Shown: in pieces, positions 1-10,734 of the stretch
How the letters are laid out: the number at the start of each line of letters is the position of its first letter
Position numbering within the stretch: the first letter of the stretch is position 1
From: Halictus rubicundus
Taxonomy: Eukaryota; Arthropoda; Insecta; Hymenoptera; Halictidae
Direction of reading: 5' to 3'
Assembly: GCF_050948215.1 (NCBI RefSeq)
Contig: NW_027489013.1
Location: 1 to 64,000, forward strand
DNA: 64,000 nucleotides
Position numbers and translations under genes: made by a program
The notes under the pieces: model-generated
The model's input: only the letters and a program-made list of their open reading frames with translations
Database searches by the model: none
What the model was told of the DNA's origin: nothing

Positions 1-1859
1 GGATAGGGATAGGATAGAGGATAGGATAGGATAGGATAGAGGATAGGATAGGATAGAGGATAGGATAGGATAGAGGATAGGATAGGATAGAGGATAGGAT
101 AGGATAGAGGATAGGATAGGATAGAGGATAGGATAGTATAGAGGATAGGATAAGATAGAGGATAGGATAGTATAGAGGATAGGATAGGATAGGAGGATAT
201 AATAGGATAGGATAGGATAGAGGATAGGATAGGATAGATGATATTGTAGGATAGAGGAAGGATAGGACAGAGGATACGATATTATAGAGGATAGGATAGC
301 ATAGCGGAAAGGGTAGGATAGAGGATAGGATAGGGGATTGGATAGTATAGAGGACAGGAGACGATAGAGGATAGGATAGGATAGAGGATAGAATAGGATA
401 GAGGATAGGATAGGATAGGATAGGATAGAGGATAGGATAGGATAGAGGATAGGATAGGATAGAGGATAGGATAGGATAGGGGATAGGATAGGATAGAGGA
501 TAGGATAGGATAGGATAGAGGATAGGATAGGATAGGATAGAGGATAGGATAGGATAGGGGATAGGATAGGATAGAGGATAGGATAGGATAAAGGTTTGGA
601 TAGGATAGAGGATAGGATAGGATAGAGGATAGGATAGGATAGAGGATACGATATAGGATTGGATAGGATAGAGGATAGGATAGGAAAGAGGATAGGATAG
701 GATAGAGGATAGGATAGGATAGAGGATAGGATAGGATAGAGGATAGGATAGGATAGAGGATAGGATAGGATAGAGGATAGAATAGGATAGAGGATAGGAT
801 AGGATAGGATAGAGGATAGGATAGGATAGGCTAGAGGATAGGATAGGATAGGGGATAGGATAGGATAGAGGATAGGATAGGATAAAGGTTTGGATAGGAT
901 AGATGATAGGATAGGATAGAGGATAGGATAGGATAGAGGATACGATATAGGATTGGATAGGATAGAGGATAGAATAGGAAAGAGGATAGGATAGGATAGA
1001 GGATAGGATAGGATAGAGGATAGGTTAGGATAGAGGATAGGATAGGATAGAGGATAGATAGGATAGAGGATAGGATAGGATAGAGGATAGGATAGGATAG
1101 AGGATAGGATAGGATAGAGGATAGGATAGGATAGAGGATAGGATAGGAGAGGATAGGATAGGATAGAGGATAGGATAGGATAGAGGATAGGATAGGATAG
1201 AGGATAGGATAGGATAGAGGATAGGATAGGATAGAGGATAGGATAGGATAGAGGATGGGATGGGATAAAAGATACGATATTATAGAGGATAGGATAGGAT
1301 AGGATAGGATAGAGGAAATGATCGATAGAGGATAGGATAGGATAGAGGATAGGATAGGATAGAGGATAGGATAGGATAGAGGATAGGATAGGATAGAGGA
1401 TACGATATCGGATTGGATAGGATAGATGATAGGATAGGATAGAGGATAGGATAGGATAGAGGATACGATATAGGATTGGATAGGATAGAGGATAGGATAG
1501 GAAAGAGGATAGGATAGGATAGAGAATGGGATAGGATAGAGGATAGGATAGGATAGAGGATAGGATAAGATAGAGGATAGGATAGGATAGAGGATAGGAT
1601 AGGATAGAGGATAGGATAGGATAGAGGATAGGATAGGATAGAGGATAGGATAGGATAGAGGATAGGATAGGATAGAGGATAGGATAGATAGGATAGGATA
1701 GAGGATAGAGGATAGGATAGGATAGAGGATAGGATAGGATAGAGGAGAGGATAGGATAGAGGATAGGATAGGATAGGATAGGATAGGATAGAGGATAGGA
1801 TAGGATAGGGATAGAGGATAGGATAGGATAGAGGATAGGATAGGATAGAGGATAGGATA
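1..1859 (-). repeat. Left flank: inverted (GGATA)3GA 17-bp satellite array
   Basis: The + strand repeats GGATAGGATAGGATAGA, three GGATA words plus GA. This is the reverse complement of the (TATCC)3TC unit that fills the window after 10.4 kb. Variant units present in reverse complement include marker H (232-369), AAAGGTTTGG (590-599 and 884-893), TACGATATAGGATTGG (1464-1479) and GAGAATGGG (1522-1530). Their order and spacing match 18.10-19.79 kb read backwards. From about 1690 towards the GGCAC side the units become irregular, with GATAGATAGG, GAGGATAGAGG and GGAGAGG. The array runs off the left edge. On this strand every frame meets TAG within one or two units. Unit G+C is 7/17. No gene is visible. 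Confidence 0.97.
232..369 (-). repeat. Inverted copy of HOR marker H
   Basis: This 138-bp variant block contains GCATAGCGG at 299-307, the reverse complement of CCGCTATGC, the core of marker H. Seven direct copies lie on the right side with cores at 10797, 13026, 14593, 17509, 19481, 21081 and 21789. Flanking variants such as ACAGGAGACGATAGAGG at 353-369 agree with the CTCCTG form at 19.4 kb, not the CTCATG form at 21.0 and 21.7 kb. It anchors the inverted repeat between the left flank and 19,419-19,556. Confidence 0.9.
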
Positions 1860-2805
1860 GGATAGTAGGAGGCTCGGACCGGATAGGATAGGAATGAGGA
1901 GAGGATAGGAGGATAGGATCGGCACGGATAGCGGATAGGATCGGCACGAGGATAGGATAGGATAGAGGATAGGATAGGGATAGGAGGACGGATAGGATAG
2001 CGGCAGAGGAGACGGATAGGATAGCGGATAGGCATAGGTCAGAGGAGTAGGATCGGCACGGATCGGATAGGCTAGGACTGCACGGCACGTCGGCACGGCA
2101 GCGACTCGGCTATACGCACGCGGAACGGCACGACACGCGGCACGGCACGGCACGCGGCATCACACGGATAGAGGATAGGCTCGAGGCACGATCGGCACGC
2201 AGCACTAGGACGCACGCGGCAGGCTAGGCCCGCGGCACCGCACTACAGCGGATCGGCTAGCCACGCGGCCCGGTGACGGCATCGCAGGCACGTGATAGGG
2301 GCTAGGATAGTATAGGCGGGACAGGAGACGATAGATCGGCACGGCACGGCTAGGCACGGCTAGAGGCATAGGCTAGGATCGGATAGGATCGGATAGAGGC
2401 AGATAGGATAGGATAGGAGGATAGGATAGGATAGGATAGGATAGGATAGGGGATACGGATAGGATAGGATAGGCAGGAGGTACGGATACGGATAGGCGAT
2501 AGGATAGGATAGGATAGTGATACGGATAGGCTCGGCACGGCACGATCACGTGGCACGGCAGGCACCCGGAATGGCACGGCTCGCGGCACGCACGGCACGC
2601 GGCACGGCACTGGCACGCGGCACCGCACACGGCAAGGCACGGCACGCGGATAGGATCGGCCAGAGGATAGGCATAGGATAGCGATAGGATAGGCACGCGG
2701 CACGGCACTGCACTGGCACGGCACGGCAGCGGCACGGCAGCGGCACGAGGCACGGATAGGCACGCGGATCGGATCGTGCTAGTCGGATAGGTCGGCTAGC
2801 GGCAC
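1860..2805 (+). repeat. Graded mosaic of GGATA, GGATC and GGCAC words
   Basis: GGATA words are interleaved with GGATC, GGCAC, GGCTC, GGCAG and GGTAC words while the GG-every-5-bp register mostly holds. GGATA-rich patches return at about 2390-2520 and single GGATA words persist to about 3490 inside the GGCAC array. GA and GC spacers both occur. The boundary is therefore interdigitated and not a clean breakpoint. There is no unique insert and no gene. Apparent reading frames here are stop-poor because of the words themselves. Confidence 0.85.
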
Positions 2806-3667
2806 GTGCACGGGCTCGGCACGGCACGGCACGCGGTCACGGCACGGCACTCGTGCAGGCTCGCACGCGGCACGGCACGTAACGGATCACGGCACTGTCA
2901 CGCGGCTCGGCACGGCACTAGGCACGGCACGTCACGCGGCACGGCACGGCACGCGGCACGGCACTGCACGCGTCTGAGGATAGGGCACCCGGCTACGCTC
3001 ACGAGACACGGATAGGCACTGCACGGCACGCGGCACAGCACGGCACTCGGCACGGCACGGCACGCGGCACGGCACGTCACGCGGCACGGCACGGCACGCG
3101 GCACGGCACTGGACTCGGCACGCACGTGCACGGCACGCGGCACGGCACGTGCACGCGGCACGGCACGGCACGCGGCACGGCACGGCACGCGGCACGGCAC
3201 GGCACCGGCACGGCACGGCAGCGTGCACTGCACGGCACGCGGCACGTGCACGGCACGCGGCACGGGCACGGCACGCGGTGCACGGCTCGGCACGCGGCAC
3301 GGCACTGGCACGCGGTCGGCTCGGAACGCGGCTCACGCTAAGGCACGGCACGCAGCACGGCACGGCACGCGGCACGGCACGGCACGCGGCACCGCTCACT
3401 GGCATGCCACGGCACGCGGTCACGGCACGGCCCGCGGCACGGCTCGGCACGCGCCAGGGCACGGCAGCGATCGGACGGCACTGCAGCGGATAGGCACCTA
3501 GCGGCACGGCACGGCACGCGGCACGGCACGGCACGCGGCACGTCACTGTCACGCTGGCACGGCACGGCACGCGGTCACGGCACGGCACGCGGCACGGCAC
3601 GTGCACGCGATCGGCACTGTGCACGCGGCTCACTGGCACGCGGCACGGCACGTCACGCGGCAGTGGC

Positions 3668-5997
3668 AGGGCACCCGGCACCGCACAACACGCGGCACGG
3701 CAAGGGCACGTGCACGCGGCACAGCACGGCACGCGGAGCACGGCACGGCACGCGGCACGGCACTGCACGCGGCACGGCACGGCACGCGGCACGGCACGGA
3801 ACGCGGCACGGCACGGCACTGCACGCTGCACGGCACGGCACGCTGCACGGCACGGCACGCGGCACGCACGGCACGCGGCACGGGCACGGCACGCGGCTCC
3901 GCACACGGCAAGTCACGGCACGCAGGCTCGGCACGTCACGCGGCACGGCACTGCACGCGGCACCGCACACGGCATAGTCACGGCACGCGGCACGCACGGC
4001 CCGCGGCACGGCACGTGCAGGCGCCAGGTGCACGTCACGCGGCACGGCACTGCACGCGGCACGGCTCCGCACGCGGCACGGCACGGCACGCGGCACGGCA
4101 CGTCACGCGGCACGGCACTGCACGCGGCACGTGCACGTGCACGCGGCACGGCACGGCACGGCGGCACTGCACGGCACGCGGCACGGCACGGCACGCGGCA
4201 CTGCACGGCACGCTGCACGGCACGGCACGCGTCACGGCACGGCACGCGGCACGGTCACGTCACGCGGAACGGCACGTGCACGCGGCACGGCGCGGCACAC
4301 GGCAGCTCGGCACCCGGAAAGGCACGGCACGCGGCACGGCTCGGCACGCGGCACGGCACGGCACGCGGCACGGCACGGCACTCGGCACGTGCACGGTCAC
4401 GCGGCACGTCACGGCACGCGGCACTGCACGGCACGCGGCACGTCACGGCACGCGTGCACGGCACGGCAGCCTGCACGTGCTCGGCAGCACGGCACGGCAC
4501 GCGCACGGTCACGGCACGCGGCACGGCACGGCACGCGGCACGGCACGTGACACGCGTCACGGCACCGGCACTCGGCACGTGCACTTCACGGGCACTTCAC
4601 GCGCACGGCACGGCACGCGGCACGGGCACGGCACGCGGCACTGCACTGCACTCGGCACGTGCACGGCACGCTGGCACGGCACGGCACGCGTCACGGCACT
4701 GCACGCTTCACCGGCACACGGCACGTGCACGGCACGCGTCACGGCACGGCACTCGGCACGGCACAGCGGCACGGCACGTGCACGTCTGCACGCGGCACGG
4801 CACGCACGCGGCACGCACGGCACTCTGGCACGGCACGTGCACGCGGCACGCACGGTCACGCGGCACTGCACGGCACGTCACTTCACGGCACTCGGCACTG
4901 CACTGTCACGCTGCACGGCACGGGCACGCGGCACGTCGGCACGGCTCGTCACTCGTCACGTCACTGCACGCGGCACGGCACGTGCACTGCACGGCACGGC
5001 ACGCGGCACGTCACGTGCACGCGGCACGTCACGTGCACGCGTGCACGGCACTTGCACTCTGCACGTCGCTCGCGGCACGGCACGTCACCGCGGCACGGCA
5101 CGGCACGCGGCACGAAACGCACGGGCACGTGCACGCGGCACGGCACGGCACGCAGCACAAGACGGCACGCTGGCCGGCACGGCCCGCGGCACCGCACTTC
5201 ACGCGGCACGGCACGCCACGGCGGCCCGTGACGGCACGCGGCACGTGCACGGGCATGGCACGTCACGCGGCCCGGCGCCGCACGCGGCACGGCACTGCAC
5301 GCGGCTCGCCACGGCACGCTGCACGGCACGGCACGGCACGTGCACGCGGCACGGCACTGCACGCTCACGGCACGGCACGCGGTCACGTCACGGCACGGTC
5401 ACGGCACTGCACGCGGCACGGCACGGACGGCACGCGGCACGCACGGCACTGCACGCGGCACGTGCACGTCACGTCGGGCACGTGCACGTCACGCGGCACG
5501 GCACGTCTCGAGGCACGCACTCGGCACGGCTCGGCACGGCACGTGCACTCGACTCGGCACCGTCACTGCAGTCACGGCACGCGGCACGGCACGGCACGCG
5601 GCACGGCACGGCACTCTGCACGGCACGGCACGCGGCACTGTCACGGCACGTCGGCACGGCACGGCACGCGTCACGGCACGTCACTCGGCACGGCACTGCA
5701 CGCGGTCACGGCACGGCACGCGTCACGGCACGTCACGCGGCACGGCACGGCCACGCGGCACTGTCACGGCACTCGTGCACGGCACGGCACGCTTGCACGT
5801 CACGGCACGCGGCACTGGCACGTCACGCGGTCACGGTCACGGCACGCGGCACTGCACGTCACTCGGCACGGCACGGCACGCGGCACGGCACGGCACGCGG
5901 CTCGGCACGGCACTCGGCACGGCACTGCACCGGTCACTGCACGTGCACGCGTGCACGGCACGGCACGCTGGCACGGCACGGCACTCGTCAGGTCAGG
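3668..5997 (+). repeat. GGCAC higher-order repeat, copy 1 (long form, about 2330 bp)
   Basis: The copy is defined from one GGGCACCCGGCACCGCACAA-type marker to the next (3668 to 5998). Inside it the CACGGCAAG marker sits about 236 bp in (3904), the CCCGGAAAGG marker at about 4313, and the compound marker starting CGCAGCACAAG at 5151. That compound marker runs to about 5290 and includes CACGAAACG just upstream, GGCACCGCAC, CACGCCACGGCGGCCCG and CGGCCCGGCGCC. Boundaries are arbitrary marker positions. Confidence 0.7.
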
Positions 5998-7587
5998 TCA
6001 CCCGGGCACCGCACGAACACGCGGCACGGCACGCACGGCACGCGGCACAGCACGTCACGCGGCACGGCACGTCACGCGGCACGGCACGGCACGCTGCACT
6101 GTCACGGCACGCGGCACGGCACGGAACGCGGCACGGCACGGCACGGCACGCTGCACGGCACGGCACGCGGCACGTCACGGCACTCGGCACGGCACGGCAC
6201 GCTGCACGGCACTGCACGCTGTCACCGCACACGGCAAGGCACGGCACGCAGCACGGCACGTCACGCGGCACGGTCGGCACGCGGCACCGCACTCGTGCAC
6301 GTCACGGCACGCGTGCACGGCACGGCTCCGCGGCACGTCACGGCACGCGGCACGTGCACGCGTCACGGCACGGCACGCGGCACGGCACGGCACGGCGGCA
6401 CGTGCCACGGCACGCTGCACGTCACTGGCACTCGGCACGGCACGGCACGCGGCACGGCACTGCACGCGTCACGGCACGGCACGCGGCACTGCACGTCACG
6501 CGTGCACGGCACGGCACGCGTCACGTCACGCGGCACGTCACGGCACGCTGCACGGCTCGGCACGCGGCACGGCACGGCACGCGGCACGGCACTGCACGCG
6601 CACGCAGCACGCGGTCACGGCACGGCACGTCACGCTGGCACGGTCACCGCACGCGGCACGGCACGACACGCTGGCACGGCACTGGCACGCGGCACGAAAC
6701 GGTGCACGGCACGGCACGCGTCACGTCACGGCACGCAGCACAAGACTGCACGCGGCCGGCACGGCCCGCGGCACCGCACATCACGCGGCACGGCACGCCA
6801 CGCGGCCCGGTGACGGCACGCGGCACGGCACGGGGCAAGTGCACGACACGCGGCCCGGCGCCGCACGCGGCACGGCACGGCACGCGTGCACGCCACGTCA
6901 CGCGTCTCGGCACTGCACGGCACGGCACGTCGTGCACGGCACGGCACTCGGCACGGCACGGCACGCGGCACGGCACGGCACTCGGGCACGGCACGGCACG
7001 CGTCACGGCACGGCACGGCACGCGGCACGGCACGGTCACGGCACGCGGCACGGCACGGCACGGCACGGGGCACGGCACGGCACGCGGCACTGGCACGGCA
7101 CCCGGAAGGCACGGCACGCGGCACGTCACTGCACGGCTCGGCACGTCACGCGTCACCGGCACACGGCAAGTGCACTGCACGCGGCACGGCACGGCACGCG
7201 TCACGGCACGGCACTCGTGCACGGCACGGCACGCTGCACTGCACGTGCACGCGTCACTGCACGGCACGCGGCACGTCACGGCACTCGGCACGGCACGTGC
7301 ACGCGGCACGGCACGTCACGCTTCACGGCACGGCACGCGGCACGTCACGGCACGCGGCACGGCACGGCACGCGGCTCTGCACGGCACGCGTCACGGCACG
7401 GCACGCGTGCACGGGCACGGCACGCGGCACTGCACGCCTCGTCACGTGCACGTCACGCTGCACGGCACGTCACGCGGCACTGCACGGCACGCGGCACTGC
7501 ACGGCACTCGGCACGGCACGGCACGCGGCACGGCACCGGCACGCTTCACGGCACGCGCACGCGGCACGGCACGGCACGCGGCAGTCA
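5998..7587 (+). repeat. GGCAC higher-order repeat, copy 2 (short form, about 1590 bp)
   Basis: It begins with the variant CACCCGGGCACCGCACGAAC near 5998. The CACGGCAAGG marker follows at about 6228, at nearly the same distance as in copy 1. The CGCAGCACAAG compound marker is at 6734, again preceded by CACGAAACG. A CCCGGAAGG variant lies near 7108. It is about 700 bp shorter than its neighbours. Confidence 0.7.
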
Positions 7588-9854
7588 GGGCACCCGGCAC
7601 CGCACAACACGCTGCACGGCACGGCACGTGCACGCGGCACCTGCACGGCACGCTGCACGGCACGGCACGCGGCACGTCTCGGCACGCTGGCACGGCACGG
7701 TCACTCTGCACGGCACGGACGCGGCACGGCACGGCACGCCGCTGCACGGCACGGCACGCGGCACGTCACGGCACGCGGCACTGCACGGCACGCGGCACGG
7801 CACGGCACGCGGCACCGCACACGGCAAGGCACGGCACGCAGCACTGCACGGCACGCGTGCACGGGACGGCACGCGGCTCCGCACACGGCAAGGCACGGCA
7901 CGCGGCACGGCACGGCCCGCTGCACGGCACGGCACTCGCCATGGCACGGCACGCGGCACGGCACGGCACGCGTCACGTCACGTCACGCGGCACGGCACGG
8001 CACGCGGCACGGCACGTCACGCGGCACGGCACGTCACTCTGTCACGTCACGTCACGCGGCACGTGCACTGCACGCGTGCACTGCACGGCACGCGGCACGT
8101 GCACGACACGCGTACGGCACGGCACGCGGCACGGCTCGGCACACGGCACGGCACGGCACCCGGAAAGGCACGGCACGCGGCACGGCTCGGCACGTCTCGG
8201 CACGGTCACGCGGCACGGCACGCACGCGGCACGTCACGGTCACGCTGCACGGCACTGCACGCTTCACGGCACTGCACGCTGCACGGTCACGGCACGCGGC
8301 ACGTCACTGGCACGCGGCACGGCACGGCACGCTGGCACGGCACGTCACGCGGCACGGCACGGCACCGGCACGTCACGGCACTCGGCACGTCACTCTGCAC
8401 GGCACGGCACTCGTCACGGCACCGCACGCGGCACTGCACGACACTGCGGCACGTCACGGCACGCGTGCACGGCACGGCACGGTGGCACGGCACGGCACGC
8501 GGCACGGCACGGCACCCGGAAAGGCACGTCACGCGGCACGGCACGGCACGCGTGCACGGCACGGCACTCTGCACGGCACGGCACGCGGCACCGCACTCGG
8601 CAAGGCACGGCACGCGTCACGGCACGTCCCGCGGCACTGCACGGCACGCGGCACGGCACTGCACGCGTCACGGCACGTCACTCTGGCACGGCACGGCACG
8701 CGGCACGGCACGGCACTCGGCACTGCACGGCACTCGGCACGGCTCGCACGCGGCACGTCACGGCACGCGGCACGGCACGGTCACGCGTGCACGGCACTCT
8801 GCACGTGCACGTCACGCTGCACTGCACGGCACGCGTCACGGCACGGCACGCTGCACGTCACGGCACGCTGCACTGGCACGTGCACGCGGCACGGCACTGC
8901 ACGACACGCGGCACGTCACCGCACGCGGCACGGCACTGCACGCTGCACGAAACGTCACGTCACGGCACGCGTGCACGGCACTGCACGCAGCACAAGACTG
9001 CACGCGGCCGTGCACGGCCCGCGGCACCGCACAACACGCGGCACGGCACGCCACGCGGCCCGTGACGGCACGCGGCACGGCACGGTGCAAGTGCACGACA
9101 CGCGGCCCGGCGCCTCACGCTGCACTGCACTGCACGCGGCACGCCACGGCACGCTGCACGGCACGGCACGGTCACTGCACGCTCGGCACGGCACTCGGCA
9201 CGCTGCACGGCACGGCACGCGGCACTGCACGGCACGGGGCACGGCACGGCACGCGGCACGGCACGGCACGGCACGCGTCACGGCACGTCACGGCACGCGT
9301 CACGGCACGGCACGGTGGCACGGCACGGCACGCGGCACGTCACGGCACCCGGAAAGGCACTGCACGCTGCACGGCACGTGCACGCGGCACGGCACGCTCG
9401 CGGCACCGCACACGGCAAGGCACGGCACGCGGCACGGCACGGCCCGCGTCTCGGCACGTCACGCGGCACGGCACGTGCACGCTGCACGGCACGTCACGCG
9501 GCACGTCACGGCACTCGGCACGGCACTGCACTCGTCACGGCACGTGCACGCGTCACGGCACGTCACGCTGCACGGCACTGGCACTCGGCACTGCACGTCA
9601 CGCTGCACGGCACGGCACGCGGCACGGCACGTGCACGCGTCACGGCACGGTCACTGCGCACTGCACGGCACTCGGCACGTCACGGCACGCTGCGGCACGG
9701 CACGCGGCACTGCACGTCACGCGGCACTGCACGTGCACGCGTGCACTGCACGGCACGCGTCACTGGCACGGTCACTCGTGCACGGCACGGCACTCGGCAC
9801 GGCACGGCACTCTGCGTCACGGCACGGCTCGTCGTGCACGGCACGGCGGCAGGC
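7588..9854 (+). repeat. GGCAC higher-order repeat, copy 3 (long form, about 2267 bp)
   Basis: The marker GGGCACCCGGCACC starts near 7588, CGCACACGGCAAGG follows at about 7820, CCCGGAAAGG occurs at about 8159, 8516 and 9348, and the CGCAGCACAAG compound marker is at 8986. A fourth GGGCACCCGGCACC marker at about 9855 opens a copy that is cut off by the strand-switch tract 70 bp later. Confidence 0.7.
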
Positions 9855-9922
9855 AGGGCACCCGGCACCGCACAACACGCGGCACGTCACTGCACGGCAC
9901 GCGGCACAGCACGGCACGCGGC

Positions 9923-9970
9923 CCACACACACCCCCCCCCCCCCGGCGGCGGCGGTGCCCCGCGCGCGCA
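9923..9970. other. Strand-switch junction: CA tract, C13, (GGC)n and (CG)n
   Basis: The sequence leaves GGCAC units and runs through a short CA stretch, 13 consecutive C (9932-9944), GGCGGCGGCGG (9945-9955), TGCCC and CGCGCGCGC (from 9961). To its left every word begins GG on the + strand. To its right every word begins CC. This is the only place in the window where polarity reverses. CGCGCGCG favours Z-DNA, and the C13/GGC run could form i-motif or G-quadruplex structures. That structural reading is inference. Confidence 0.9.
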
Positions 9971-10200
9971 ACACCACACACCGCACCACACCACACACCA
10001 CACCACACCACACCACACACCACACGACACCAAACACCACCCCACCCACACCACACCTCACCCACACCTCACCACACACCTCACCACTCCACACACCACT
10101 CCTCACCACACACCACACCTCACCACACACCTCACCACACCACACACCACACCACTCCACTCTCCACTCCACACCACACACACACCTCACCACTCACCTC
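9971..10200 (+). repeat. (CCACA)3CA satellite zone
   Basis: The words are CCACA, grouped in threes or fours and followed by CA: the same 17-bp layout in a third spelling. CCGCA and CGACA variants occur near the junction, and CCTCA words appear from about 10055. After the G at 10026 the + strand contains no G until 10466. No gene is visible. Confidence 0.9.
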
Positions 10201-10413
10201 ACCACTCCACACTCCTCACCACTCCACTCACCACTCCACTCCTCTCTCCACACCTCTCCTCACACCACTCCACTCCACTCTCCACACCTCACCTCACTCC
10301 ACTCCTCTCCTCACTCCTACCTCTCCACTCCTCACCTCACCTCTCTCCTCTCCACACCTCTCTCCACACCTCCACCTCTCCTCTCCTCACCTCTCTCCTC
10401 ACCTCACCTCACT
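10201..10413 (+). repeat. CCACT / CCTCA / CCTCT intermediate satellite zone
   Basis: Words here are CCACT, CCTCA and CCTCT with CA or CT spacers, for example CCTCACCTCACCTCACT just before 10414. They step one base at a time between CCACA on the left and CCTAT on the right. The strand is almost pure C/T with scattered A and no G. It could form a triplex or i-motif, but no gene or regulatory site is recognisable. Confidence 0.88.
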
Positions 10414-10734
10414 CCTATCCTATCCTCTATCCTATCCTATCCTCTATCCTATCCTATCCACTCTCGTATCCACTACCACTCCTATCCTCTCCTACTCCTA
10501 TCCTCTATCCACTCCACCTATCTCCTCTCACCTCTATCCTATCCTATCCCCTATCCTATCCTATCCTCTCTCCTATCCTATCCTATCCTCTATCCACACT
10601 CCTATCCTCTATCCACCTATCCCCCTATCCTATCCTATCCTCTATCCTATCCTATCCTCTATCCTATCCTATCCTCTATCCTATCCTATCCTATCCTATC
10701 CTCTATCCTATTCTATCCTCTATCCTATCCTATC
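10414..10734 (+). repeat. Entry into the (TATCC)3TC array, mixed words
   Basis: CCTAT words take over at 10414, but CCACT and CCACC words recur to about 10620 (for example near 10457, 10475 and 10508). After about 10630 the 17-bp TATCCTATCCTATCCTC unit is regular. The zone mirrors the gradual left-hand transition at 1860-2805. Confidence 0.88.

Larger units (their letters stand above)
2806..9922 (+). repeat. (GGCAC)3GC 17-bp satellite array, CpG-saturated
   Basis: The unit GGCACGGCACGGCACGC has the same 5+5+5+2 layout as the flanking satellite. It is 14/17 G+C and carries four CpG dinucleotides per unit. None of the six frames of the consensus contains a stop codon, which explains open frames of over 1000 codons here. 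The translation of the + strand repeats ARGTARHAARHGTRHGT. Common variants are GTCAC, TGCAC, TTCAC and GTGCAC words and a TC spacer, mostly a G replaced by T or a T inserted. Rarer shared variants (CGCAGCACAAG, GGGCACCCGGCACC, CCCGGAAAGG, CGCACACGGCAAGG) recur at kilobase spacing and define a higher-order repeat. I see no gene, promoter or RNA. Confidence 0.96.

Noticed and set aside
1..1859. Telomeric repeat
   Set aside because: GGATA with a GA spacer is neither TTAGGG, TTAGG nor TTTAGGG, and the array continues on both sides with an internal polarity switch and no chromosome end.
831..2153. Minus-strand open frame of 440 codons in the left flank
   Set aside because: It is the same ILSYP artefact read from the inverted array and runs through the GGATA/GGCAC mosaic without change of character.
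4313..4322. Homology between CCCGGAAAGG in the GGCAC array and GCGGAAAGGG in inverted marker H
   Set aside because: The shared GGAAAGG core is short and easily reached from GG-rich words by one or two changes. Neighbouring variants do not align.
9932..9970. Promoter or CpG-island transcription start at the C13/GGC/CG tract
   Set aside because: High G+C is the only supporting feature. There is no TATA, initiator or downstream gene, and both sides are satellite.
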